Origin: a bacterium UBP8_UBA817
Lineage (GTDB): Bacteria; Margulisbacteria; Marinamargulisbacteria; UBA817
Reading direction: 5' to 3'
DNA: 17,267 nucleotides
Assembly (NCBI GenBank): GCA_002296285.1
Contig: DBHX01000053.1
Span: 1 to 17,267 of the forward strand
A program made the position numbers and the translations under genes. The notes under the pieces are model-generated. The model was not told the DNA's origin and did no database searches. It was given only the letters and a program-made list of their open reading frames with translations. Positions 7,613 to 15,162 of the stretch are shown in pieces; the first letter of the stretch is position 1; each line of letters starts with the position of its first letter.

Positions 7613-7921
7613 TTAATTTAGATTCAATGTAATGGGAGGAAAATCATCGTCCCCGAGTGGATTATCAGACTCACCAGCATGAAATTGGTCATCATAGTTT
7701 TCAAGGTTTTTTTGAAGCATTTTCACCAGTCGTCGGACATGATCCGGATGAAGAACCACACGAGATCGAACTTCCCCGGTCTTGGTATTTGGGTGCAAAA
7801 AAATAAAGTCCAACACAAATTCTTCATGATTAAAATTAGCAACACCTAAGTTGGCATACACCCCATTCGCCAAATCAGCCGGGCATTGAATTGGAATGCG
7901 ATCACTGTCTTGTGCACTCAT
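7613..7921 (-). CDS. DUF3467 domain protein
   Basis: A 102-residue protein that matches the DUF3467 pattern as I remember it: GVYANL near 22-27, EEFVLDFIF near 34-42, VRSRVVLHPDHVRRLVKML near 52-70, and an acidic tail. The function of the family is unknown. It is probably a small cytosolic beta-rich domain. ATG 7921 overlaps the efp stop by one base (TAATG), and the gene ends one base before tadA, so it sits inside a translation-related operon with coupling on both sides. A weak AAGGG-like site lies in the end of efp. The context suggests a role near translation or the ribosome, but that is only association. Confidence 0.88.
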   Translation of the reverse strand: MSAQDSDRIPIQCPADLANGVYANLGVANFNHEEFVLDFIFLHPNTKTGEVRSRVVLHPDHVRRLVKMLQKNLENYDDQFHAGESDNPLGDDDFPPITLNLN

Positions 7922-8487
7922 TATTTCACCCTTTCAATGTACTCCCCAGTTTCAGGGTTCACCTTAATTCGATCACCTTCTTTAATAAATGCCGGCGCCT
8001 GAACGGTCATGCCATTGTCCACTTCAATGGGACGAAGTGATGAACTTGCAGTCGCTTTACGAATTTCAGGCGGTGCCAATGTTACAGTAAACTCAATGGA
8101 ACTGGGCAACTCAATATCCACCGGCGTGGATTCATGAAACGCCACATGATAGGTTTGCTCTTCAACCAAATACCATTTTTTGTCACCAACAAATTCAGTA
8201 TCCAACATGATTTGGTCAAAGGTTTCCGAATCCATAAAATGAAATCCGTTATGATCATCATACAAATATTGCATCGGCTTCGTGATCACAGACACCCGTT
8301 CCACACGATCCGCTGATCGAAATCGCTTCTCTAAATTTTTTCCATTAAAAATATTCTTCAATTTGGTTTGCATGCATGCCACGCCTTTCCCTGGGGTTAC
8401 ATGTTGTGTTTTATTCACTTTATACAAATCGCCATCGACCTTTAAAATCATACCCACACGTATTTGCGTTGCAACAACTTGTTCCAT
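7921..8487 (-). CDS. efp: Elongation factor P
   Basis: EF-P binds the ribosome between the P and E sites and relieves stalling at consecutive prolines. The 188-residue protein has normal length and three domains: an N-terminal KOW-like domain with the modification loop TPGKGVA, placing lysine exactly at position 34; a central OB-like domain; and a C-terminal OB domain with the signature ending KVNPETGEYIERV. Lysine 34 fits the class that is beta-lysylated by EpmA/EpmB, but neither modifying gene is in this window. The start carries a strong AGGAGG eight bases before ATG 8487, so unlike the first genes of other units here it has a conventional leader. It is the first gene of a four-gene run. 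I could not find a confident promoter upstream. Confidence 0.97.
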   Translation of the reverse strand: MEQVVATQIRVGMILKVDGDLYKVNKTQHVTPGKGVACMQTKLKNIFNGKNLEKRFRSADRVERVSVITKPMQYLYDDHNGFHFMDSETFDQIMLDTEFVGDKKWYLVEEQTYHVAFHESTPVDIELPSSIEFTVTLAPPEIRKATASSSLRPIEVDNGMTVQAPAFIKEGDRIKVNPETGEYIERVK

Positions 8488-8627
8488 ATCGGCTCCTCCT
8501 AATATTTTTTATCGATTGATTGCACGATACATTTAATGTTAACAGGGAGAGCAAAAATAGAAAACCAACGGAATCCCCCCATCAGAAAGCATTCGGCAAA
8601 AAGAATAAATTTAAATAAATTAAACCA

Positions 8628-8789
8628 ATGTGCTTAAATAAAAAAACCATCGATTTTTACCTTGAATCGGCAAAGCCATTCCATGCTCTAATAATACACA
8701 TACTGACAAAAAAGGGCGTGATCTCAAACCAACATGGAAATTTACTATTTACAAATACAAAAAAAACCGACTACAAAATGTCTGTATGA
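8628..8789 (+). CDS. N-terminal part of split methyltransferase-like gene (53 codons)
   Basis: A short open frame from ATG 8628 to TGA 8787-8789. The encoded peptide looks like genuine protein (helix IDFYLESAKPFHALIIHIL at 8-26, then GNLLFTNTK at 37-45). The next open frame starts at ATG 8786, overlapping the stop as ATGA. A poly-A run at 8759-8766 near the end of this frame would, with a -1 slip, join it to the downstream frame and give a 223-residue protein with a complete first strand before the SAM motif. There is no Shine-Dalgarno, and the TAAATT at 8616-8621 is only a weak -10. It could instead be the remnant of a decaying gene or a sequencing error in the homopolymer. Confidence 0.5.
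   Translation: MCLNKKTIDFYLESAKPFHALIIHILTKKGVISNQHGNLLFTNTKKTDYKMSV
8759..8766 (+). other. Poly-A slippery tract (A8) at frame junction
   Basis: Eight consecutive A. In the upstream frame the codons are AAA (8760-8762) and AAA (8763-8765) preceded by A, that is the heptamer A AAA AAA. A -1 shift here puts the ribosome (or slipped RNA polymerase) into the frame that runs to 9298 with no stop. Confidence 0.45.
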
Positions 8790-9298
8790 TTGGCGTAGGC
8801 AATGGCATTGAACTATTGAGCCTTGGAAGCGCATTGCATCCAGAGAAAATATTTGGTTTCGATTATGAAACAACATCTACAGTCAAAGACATTGCAGCCT
8901 CTTTTGAGCACCATATTCATAAATGCAATGCCTATTTTACACAAGTTTTGATTCAAAAAGAAGGATTCAAAAGACATGAAGAAGACAACGGAGATTATAA
9001 TGCCATAATTATTCGTCGCCCAAATTGCATGTCATCTGATTTTTTAATGCATACTCTACCATTTTTAAAAAGTGAAATTGAAAAAGGAGTCATTGAATTT
9101 ATCTTAATAACCATTGCTCGGGATGATATCGATTTATCATTCATCCCAGAAATAAAAAAGACCATTTTAGACAATTTGCATAGCATAGGGGGTGATATTA
9201 AAGCGTACCAACAAGAACTCTATAAAAATAAATTGGCCAGAAAATTTTTTGATGATGGCTATGGATACATATGCTACAAAACATCCATCGGTTCATGA
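8786..9298 (+). CDS. SAM-dependent methyltransferase-like protein, main part (frame broken at 5' end)
   Basis: The 170 codons from ATG 8786 begin inside a class I methyltransferase fold. MIGVGNGIELL at 1-11 is the SAM-binding glycine loop, FGFDYE is the end of strand 2 with its acidic residue, and YNAIIIRRPN around 69-78 resembles strand 4 with its motif. The layout recalls spermidine-synthase-like and small-molecule methyltransferases, but the substrate cannot be told. Starting at this ATG would cut strand 1 in half. The same frame is open back to 8666 and reads NRLQNVC directly before the ATG, which would complete that strand, but it contains no usual start codon. So the full product probably needs the 8628 frame plus a -1 shift at the A8 tract. 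There is no Shine-Dalgarno before 8786. Confidence 0.7.
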   Translation: MIGVGNGIELLSLGSALHPEKIFGFDYETTSTVKDIAASFEHHIHKCNAYFTQVLIQKEGFKRHEEDNGDYNAIIIRRPNCMSSDFLMHTLPFLKSEIEKGVIEFILITIARDDIDLSFIPEIKKTILDNLHSIGGDIKAYQQELYKNKLARKFFDDGYGYICYKTSIGS

Positions 9299-9372
9299 TA
9301 TTTTTTTACTCATCAATCATCAAAAATAACACTGTCGAACCTTTAATTTAAACCAACCATAAATGAGGTCAT

Positions 9373-9401
9373 TTGTTTCAACATCAAAGTTTTCGTATAC
9401 T
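9373..9401 (+). promoter_or_regulatory. Promoter of DsbD-like gene, predicted leaderless
   Basis: TTGTTT (9373-9378), 17 bases, TATACT (9396-9401; five of six matches). The predicted start is the A of ATG 9408. This rules out the upstream in-frame ATG at 9363, which would lie before the promoter. Confidence 0.55.
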
Positions 9402-9407
9402 AACAAC

Positions 9408-11234
9408 ATGACACGCTGGATTTTATTATGCTTATCCATTGCAACCATGGAAATTAATGCCAGCATTGAATGGCAAGTGATTGGAAAACATGCCAATGGA
9501 ACCATCCAAACAGAAATTAAACAAACATTGCCCACAGGGTGGCACACCTATTGGAAAAACCCTGGCGATAGTGGCGAAAAAGCAAAAATAAGCAACATCC
9601 CACCCAGAGTGACCATCGGGGAGTTAATCTTTCCTAAACCAACCATTATTCCTATGGACCCCTTCATTACGTATGGCTACAAAAACAAGGTTACCTATCA
9701 ACTTCCGCTATCATTGAATGGATCCATTGATGCCGTTGATGCACGATTTGAATGGTTGGAATGTGAGGATATCTGCATTCCAAAAGAGCAAATCATTTCG
9801 TTACACGTACCAAAAACAATACCAATAATTACACGCCAGGCCACGCCCACCCCTCAATTTACCATTGAAAAAAAAGGAAAAAAAATTCAATTCATATTTC
9901 AATCCCAACCGTCATCCGCTAAATTTTACCCGTACAAAAATAACCAATTTAATCTAAAAAAAATGGCACTTAAAAAAAACACGTTAACCGTTCCATTATT
10001 GGACACATCAATGGATACCATTGAGGGAGAATTATTCATTAATGAAGGTAACGGCATACCAATCAAAACAAAAGTGCATCCATCAAACACGAATTACGTT
10101 ACACTAATGGCGCTACTACTAAGCGCTTTTATCGGTGGTTTACTACTCAATATCATGCCCTGTGTCTTGCCAATATTGGGAATTAAAGCCATCCAGTTAA
10201 CCCAACAACCCAACCAAAGAAACGCCCAAGATGCATGGGGTTACTTTATTGGAATTACGATATCGTTACTTAGCCTCTATGGAATTTTATTGGGATTAAA
10301 AATTTCAGGAGCTTCTGTTGGCTGGGGATTTCAACTGCAATCGCCACAAATGATTCAAGGGCTTATTTTACTATTCATTGCCATAATGGCCATTAATTTA
10401 GAATTGATTCATATCCCATTGCCAAAGTTCGCATCCCAAAAAAGCAACAACATGATACTCAATGGGATATTAACAACCCTCATCGCCACGCCTTGCACCG
10501 CACCTTTTCTAGGAAGCGCACTATCCGCAGCACTCTTTCAATCACCCATCACTGGCATGACCATTTTTTTAGCCATGAGTCTGGGATTGGCATTGCCAAT
10601 GGTACTCATCATCACCATACCAACGGCACGACAAGTATTGCCAAAGTCCGGGCAGTGGAATCAATCACTCAAATATTATTTAAACATGGGATTCATTCTA
10701 ACCATTGGTTGGTTGATGTGGGTATTATCAGCACAGATTAGCACCACCTCCTTGTTGGCATTTTTTAGTGGCATTATTGCATTATTTTCGCTTCTAATTC
10801 TTAGGTCAAAACAAAAGTCTAAGAAAGCCATGATCATGTTACTACTCACAGCCATCATTGGACTCATACCTGTCTTATCATCCCCCACATCAACCGCACA
10901 GTGGACGCCATACACACCAGAATTAAGGCAACAACTGGAGTCAACCAACAGGCCTTACTTGATTGATATCACAGCCAAATGGTGCATCACATGCCAAACC
11001 AATAAAATCACCGTGCTAAACAAAAAAGAATCACTTCGTTTATTTGCATCTAAAAATATTGCATTAATTCAAGCCGATTGGACAAATAAATCCGAAATCA
11101 TTTCCAATTTACTCAAAGAATTTGATCAAATTAGTATCCCAACATACATCTACTATGACGGATCCAAACACACTGTTTTTGGGGATATCTTAACCCAGAA
11201 AAAATTAAAATCTCAGATTCAGTCATCTCTTTAA
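9408..11234 (+). CDS. dsbD: DsbD-like protein-disulfide reductase (thiol:disulfide interchange)
   Basis: Carries electrons from cytosolic thioredoxin across the inner membrane to periplasmic reductases. Using ATG 9408 gives 608 residues in three modules. A signal peptide (1-18, cleaved near NA/S) is followed by a periplasmic N-terminal domain with WLECEDIC (C119, C123; C-x3-C as in ScsB-type proteins). A multi-pass membrane domain spans about 230-490, with its redox pair in MPCVLP (C252) and ATPCTAP (C363). A C-terminal thioredoxin domain has WCITC (C526, C529) and cis-proline SIPT (P578). All three cysteine pairs are present. The frame extends to an earlier ATG at 9363, but the signal peptide and promoter position favour 9408. 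It could equally be named ScsB. It is followed by a separately promoted symporter gene. Confidence 0.93.
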   Translation: MTRWILLCLSIATMEINASIEWQVIGKHANGTIQTEIKQTLPTGWHTYWKNPGDSGEKAKISNIPPRVTIGELIFPKPTIIPMDPFITYGYKNKVTYQLPLSLNGSIDAVDARFEWLECEDICIPKEQIISLHVPKTIPIITRQATPTPQFTIEKKGKKIQFIFQSQPSSAKFYPYKNNQFNLKKMALKKNTLTVPLLDTSMDTIEGELFINEGNGIPIKTKVHPSNTNYVTLMALLLSAFIGGLLLNIMPCVLPILGIKAIQLTQQPNQRNAQDAWGYFIGITISLLSLYGILLGLKISGASVGWGFQLQSPQMIQGLILLFIAIMAINLELIHIPLPKFASQKSNNMILNGILTTLIATPCTAPFLGSALSAALFQSPITGMTIFLAMSLGLALPMVLIITIPTARQVLPKSGQWNQSLKYYLNMGFILTIGWLMWVLSAQISTTSLLAFFSGIIALFSLLILRSKQKSKKAMIMLLLTAIIGLIPVLSSPTSTAQWTPYTPELRQQLESTNRPYLIDITAKWCITCQTNKITVLNKKESLRLFASKNIALIQADWTNKSEIISNLLKEFDQISIPTYIYYDGSKHTVFGDILTQKKLKSQIQSSL

Positions 11235-11235
11235 C

Positions 11236-11264
11236 TTGTTTTCAAATCATTTTTTGAATAGAAT
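11236..11264 (+). promoter_or_regulatory. Promoter of AGCS symporter gene, near-leaderless
   Basis: TTGTTT (11236-11241), 17 bases, TAGAAT (11259-11264; five of six). The -35 begins two bases after the DsbD stop. The predicted start near 11271 leaves a leader of about six bases before ATG 11277, which has no Shine-Dalgarno. The same -35 hexamer and spacing occur before the DsbD-like gene. Confidence 0.55.
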
Positions 11265-11276
11265 AATCAATATCTC

Positions 11277-13220
11277 ATGCAAAATTTTATTAACACAACA
11301 CTGCACCCCATTTTTTTAATGATTGCAAGTTTATTAGAAAAAGCGGTTCAGATCATTTGGTACTACCCAGTGGTTTTCTTATGTTTATTCTGTGGGATCT
11401 TATTTACCTTACGATTCTGGTTCATTCAATTTCGAGGGTTTCGTCATGCCATTGATTTACTGAAAGGAACCTTTGATGATCCCAATGAACCGGGCCACAT
11501 CAGTCATTTTCAAGCCTTAATGGCCGCGTTATCTGGAACCATCGGCCTTGGGAACATTGCTGGCGTTGCCATTGCCATCTCAATTGGTGGACCAGGAACA
11601 ATCTTTTGGATGTGGATTGTGGGCATTCTAGGCATGGCCACGAAATTTGTTGAATGCACACTGGGCACCAAATACCGCGAAGTCAATAAACAAACCGGCG
11701 AAGTCTTTGGTGGTCCCATGTACTACATAAAGAAAAAATTGCCCAAGTATCTTCAACCATTGGCCATACTATTTGCTGTATCCTCTGTTTTCGGAGCATT
11801 TGGCGCAGGTGGGATGTTCCAGGCCAATCAAGCCGCATCCGCGCTATCCACTTATTTTAATATTCCACCATTGGCCACAGGTATTTTATTGGCCATCTGC
11901 ATTGGCTTGGTGATTATTGGCGGCATTAAACGAATTGGAAATGTGGCATCAAAAATTGTACCAACCATGTGCATCATATACATTTTGGGGGCATTTACCA
12001 TTTGCATCTTAAATTTCAAGGCCATACCTGGTGTTTTGTCATTAATTATATCCGATGCATTTACTGGAATGGCTGTTGCTGGAGGATCCATTGGTACCGT
12101 AATATTATGGGGGGTTCGACGTGCCGTCTTTTCAAATGAAGCCGGCTTAGGATCCGCGTCCATTGCGCATGCGGCCGTAAAAACAAATTATCCCATCAGG
12201 GAAGGCATTGTGGCATCCGTTGGGCCACTGATCGACACCATTATTGTTTGCACAGCCACAGCCATTGTCATTATTTTAGGCGGACAATATGGAAATAATA
12301 CTTACTCAATGGGGCCATCGGCCATTCAGTTTGAAAATTCAACCATTGAAAAAAATCCAACATGGAAAATCACCACATCCGATGACAATCAAGGCAAGCG
12401 ACTCACTTATGTCACCAATAGTAAAAAAATTGAATCCTTTAAAACCCCTTTATTTGATACCGTAAAGAAAGGAGAAACTTGGTACGGCACCCCCACAACC
12501 ACTGTATTGGGAGATGGGATCCAATTTAAAACAAAACGTGGACGCGGAAATTACGCCGTTATTGTTCGAGATAAAAATGGAAATAAAGTCACCGCATTAA
12601 AACTCCATGGCGATGAAAAATATTTCTTTACAGCACCGGCCAATAAAAAAGAAGATTTAAAAATTATTTATTTTAAATTAAACCCCACCAAATCAAATAA
12701 TTCATGGCAATCCCACACGATTGCATTTAAAGAACACACCAAAGATTGGATCAAAGAAAAAGAAAACCTGCATCAAATGTCCCTGGAATTTGTTGTTGAT
12801 AAAAATAGCAACAACATCGAAATCGATGACATATTCATTGGCCAACCCAAAAATGGCATTGAGTTAACCATTGCATCTTTTGATCAATATTTAAAAGGGT
12901 TTGGGTCCATCTTTATTACATTAGCCGTGGTTCTTTTTGCCTTTTCAACCATGATTACTTGGTCCTATTATGGTGAAGTAGCCCTTCAATTCTTATTTGG
13001 AAAAAGAGCCATTCTACCATTCAAATGGGTATTCATTGGAATCATCCTACTTGGGTCAACCATCACATTGAACGCCGTATTAAATTTTTCTGATTTAATG
13101 ATCGGACTCATGGTCATCCCCAATGTCATTGCCATTATTATTTTGGTTGAAGATGTATTTGATGATTCATCTAATTATTTTAAGAAATTAAAAAACAACG
13201 AGTTTAAACGTTTCAAATGA
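11277..13220 (+). CDS. Alanine/glycine:cation symporter (AGCS family) with large inserted soluble domain
   Basis: Inner-membrane sodium- or proton-coupled amino-acid importer with a LeuT-like fold. Family hallmarks are clear: GTIGLGNIAGVA and GGPGTIFWMW within 87-113, EVFGGPMYYI at 142-151, SNEAGLGSASIAHAA at 286-300, and SYYGE at 563-567 in the last third. AGCS proteins usually have 450-550 residues; this has 647. The excess is one hydrophilic block, about 345-530, between the helix ending VIILGG and the segment GIELTIASFDQYL that resumes the family pattern. The block alternates polar and hydrophobic residues like beta strands and ends with NIEIDDIFIG, a pattern common at the end of jelly-roll carbohydrate-binding-type domains. 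It probably faces the periplasm, but sidedness is inferred. The stop overlaps the next gene as ATGA. Confidence 0.92.
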   Translation: MQNFINTTLHPIFLMIASLLEKAVQIIWYYPVVFLCLFCGILFTLRFWFIQFRGFRHAIDLLKGTFDDPNEPGHISHFQALMAALSGTIGLGNIAGVAIAISIGGPGTIFWMWIVGILGMATKFVECTLGTKYREVNKQTGEVFGGPMYYIKKKLPKYLQPLAILFAVSSVFGAFGAGGMFQANQAASALSTYFNIPPLATGILLAICIGLVIIGGIKRIGNVASKIVPTMCIIYILGAFTICILNFKAIPGVLSLIISDAFTGMAVAGGSIGTVILWGVRRAVFSNEAGLGSASIAHAAVKTNYPIREGIVASVGPLIDTIIVCTATAIVIILGGQYGNNTYSMGPSAIQFENSTIEKNPTWKITTSDDNQGKRLTYVTNSKKIESFKTPLFDTVKKGETWYGTPTTTVLGDGIQFKTKRGRGNYAVIVRDKNGNKVTALKLHGDEKYFFTAPANKKEDLKIIYFKLNPTKSNNSWQSHTIAFKEHTKDWIKEKENLHQMSLEFVVDKNSNNIEIDDIFIGQPKNGIELTIASFDQYLKGFGSIFITLAVVLFAFSTMITWSYYGEVALQFLFGKRAILPFKWVFIGIILLGSTITLNAVLNFSDLMIGLMVIPNVIAIIILVEDVFDDSSNYFKKLKNNEFKRFK

Positions 13221-14170
13221 TAAAATTATTGTTAATTTTATGCATCTATTCAACCCAAACATTGGGCATGTTCTTTCCAATTATTTCTTTCTCTGAAGAA
13301 ACCGGAACCATGGCCGGAGCCTTTATACAACGTCCTCTAACAGATACCAGTGATATTCAATTATTTTTATTAACTCAAAAAAAAGGACAAGCGGGTTTTT
13401 TGAACACAACCAACATTCCCATTGGCACTGAACGCTTAAACATCAAAGTATATGGGTCAAATACAGGAGAAAGCTTTTATGGAATTGGAAACCTTGAAGA
13501 AAAGACAACAGAAGACAACTTATATTTTAACGAACTGAGCACCACCATTAGTATAGAAAAACCAATCCACAAAAAATGGGATGCATTACTCGGCCTTAAA
13601 TTTACACATTATAATGAAAACACAGAAAAAAATAACCATCCAAAAATTTTCAATGACCTCAATGATGTTGGCGTCATTATTGGGGCGCAAATTGATACCC
13701 GAAATAAAGAATTCAATACCACCAGTGGCTACTTTAATGAAATCAAAGCAGTGCTCTACAACCACCATCAAATCATATCCAATGATGTTCGTTACTTTAA
13801 ACCGCATAAAAATGGTGTACTCGCCAGTAAGTTTTACTCGGTGCAAACCGTCACAAACAATGACCATATTCAGTACTTAACAGGGGTTGGAAATTATTAT
13901 TATCTGCGGGGATATAAAACCAACGATATTATGGATCGCCACTTAACGTATGCACAATTCGAATGGCGAACCCCACTCACCACATGGTTTACCTTAACCC
14001 CGTTCATTGAAGCTGGTGTCATTGGGAGAAACATATCAAACCTAAAAAAAACATTGTTTTCCTATGGGTTGGGCGGGTATTTTCCGATCGGAAGTGGCGC
14101 ATTTCGACTTGAATCTGCCTATGCAGAAAATAATAGTGAATTTTACTTTGGATTTAATCACGTTTTCTAA
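13217..14170 (+). CDS. BamA/TamA-type outer-membrane beta-barrel protein, barrel only
   Basis: A 317-residue protein with a signal peptide (1-17) and then only beta-barrel sequence, with no POTRA domains. Marks of the Omp85/surface-antigen family: FYGIGNLEE at 87-95, DTRNKEFNTTSGYF at 160-173 and LRGY at 230-233 (the conserved loop-6 motif, normally VRGF/LRGY). It ends in alternating aromatic residues with a final phenylalanine (FYFGFNHVF), the usual signal for barrel insertion by BamA. Without POTRA domains it is unlikely to assemble other proteins; it may be a pore or a surface protein. ATG 13217 overlaps the symporter stop by four bases, so the two are translated from one message. It ends five bases before the convergent hydrolase gene. 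Identification of the family is good; the role is unknown. Confidence 0.85.
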   Translation: MIKLLLILCIYSTQTLGMFFPIISFSEETGTMAGAFIQRPLTDTSDIQLFLLTQKKGQAGFLNTTNIPIGTERLNIKVYGSNTGESFYGIGNLEEKTTEDNLYFNELSTTISIEKPIHKKWDALLGLKFTHYNENTEKNNHPKIFNDLNDVGVIIGAQIDTRNKEFNTTSGYFNEIKAVLYNHHQIISNDVRYFKPHKNGVLASKFYSVQTVTNNDHIQYLTGVGNYYYLRGYKTNDIMDRHLTYAQFEWRTPLTTWFTLTPFIEAGVIGRNISNLKKTLFSYGLGGYFPIGSGAFRLESAYAENNSEFYFGFNHVF

Positions 14171-14175
14171 AAAAA

Positions 14176-15162
14176 CTACTGAATGAGAGAAAAGATCTCA
14201 TCAATAATGTGTTCATATTGGCGTTGATCAGATGCTGACCAATCTTTTTTTGATGTGGGTTCGATCAACACATGATGACTGGATTCATACCGGTTAATAT
14301 TCACCACATCGGCACCCAAGGCGTTTAAAATCATATCAGCCCCACGCGTATCGGCCGTGGGGTCGCCATTCGCGGTATAAATATGCATCGGCGTCTTAAA
14401 ACCACCCGAATAATTGGTCAAATCAGATTGGGTCACCTTTACTAATTTTAGCAACTCATGTAGGGATTGCGCCGGACGATTGGTGTACCAATATTGGGTT
14501 CCCAACACACCAACATCCTCTAGTCGAGTATTGGTAATAACATACTTAAGCCATGGCACCAAATACAATGTTTTATTTGTTGGCAAAACATAAGGGTCCA
14601 TCAAAATAATTTGGCGAATGGGCACATGGTTAAGCTTTTGATTTAAAGCCAAGTGCAAAATACCAGAAGCCCCTGTAGACACCCCAAATAACACAATATT
14701 CGTATACCCTTTGGATGATAACGCCGTAAGTTCAGTAACAATCGGTGCCAACCAATCCTCATAAGTGGCATTCTTAAACGCGTCATAATTACGACCATGC
14801 CCACCCAATACAATTGATGAAAAGAACGCATTTGAATCTTTCTCAAGAATGGATTTTTTAAATGCCTCAAACTCAAATGAAGATGCACTAAACCCATGAA
14901 CCAATACACAAACGGTTTGCGACTGCTGTTGAGTCGTAGGGTCTTTTATTCTTGTGGAAATACGAGCATTCAAATCAGAAATCGCACCATCGATTGTATC
15001 CTCAGATTCCAACCAATCATCTTCAAAATAGACCGGTTGATAGTACATTGCACGAAGCAATAATCCCCCCCCAACCAAAAAAAGAAGAAAAAAACTAATG
15101 AACAAGCGAACCAAAAAAGTTCTCAATTTCACGCTTGGCAGATTCTGGGCTGTCCGATGCAT
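14176..15162 (-). CDS. Membrane-anchored alpha/beta hydrolase
   Basis: A serine hydrolase of unknown substrate. Residues 15-37 form one strongly hydrophobic anchor after a short basic tail; the rest is an alpha/beta-hydrolase fold. Visible elements are HGFSAS at 89-94 (oxyanion region), the nucleophile elbow GVSTG at 160-164 with S162, an acid candidate in NGDPTAD (D267 or D271) and H297 in ESSHHVLIEP. The domain probably faces the periplasm. The 328-residue reading starts at ATG 15162, inside ndk, with a 68-base overlap; GGTGAG lies about ten bases before it. TTG codons at 15114 or 15105 would shorten the overlap and keep the anchor, so the start is uncertain. It is the last gene of the argG-argH-ndk run. 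Confidence 0.82.
   Translation of the reverse strand: MHRTAQNLPSVKLRTFLVRLFISFFLLFLVGGGLLLRAMYYQPVYFEDDWLESEDTIDGAISDLNARISTRIKDPTTQQQSQTVCVLVHGFSASSFEFEAFKKSILEKDSNAFFSSIVLGGHGRNYDAFKNATYEDWLAPIVTELTALSSKGYTNIVLFGVSTGASGILHLALNQKLNHVPIRQIILMDPYVLPTNKTLYLVPWLKYVITNTRLEDVGVLGTQYWYTNRPAQSLHELLKLVKVTQSDLTNYSGGFKTPMHIYTANGDPTADTRGADMILNALGADVVNINRYESSHHVLIEPTSKKDWSASDQRQYEHIIDEIFSLIQ

Noticed and set aside
8488..8627. Gap before the split methyltransferase, searched for a tRNA, riboswitch or efp promoter.
   Set aside because: AT-rich, with no cloverleaf pattern. A TTAACA element near 8536-8541 has no acceptable -10 at the right distance.
9363..9407. Earlier in-frame ATG for the DsbD-like gene.
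   Set aside because: It would bury the signal peptide behind 15 polar residues and lies upstream of the -10 box at 9396-9401.
14182..14200. Inverted repeat ATGAGA / TCTCAT between the barrel gene and the hydrolase gene, as a possible terminator.
   Set aside because: It lies inside the 3' end of the hydrolase gene, has only a 6-base AT-rich stem, and no T-run follows on either strand.
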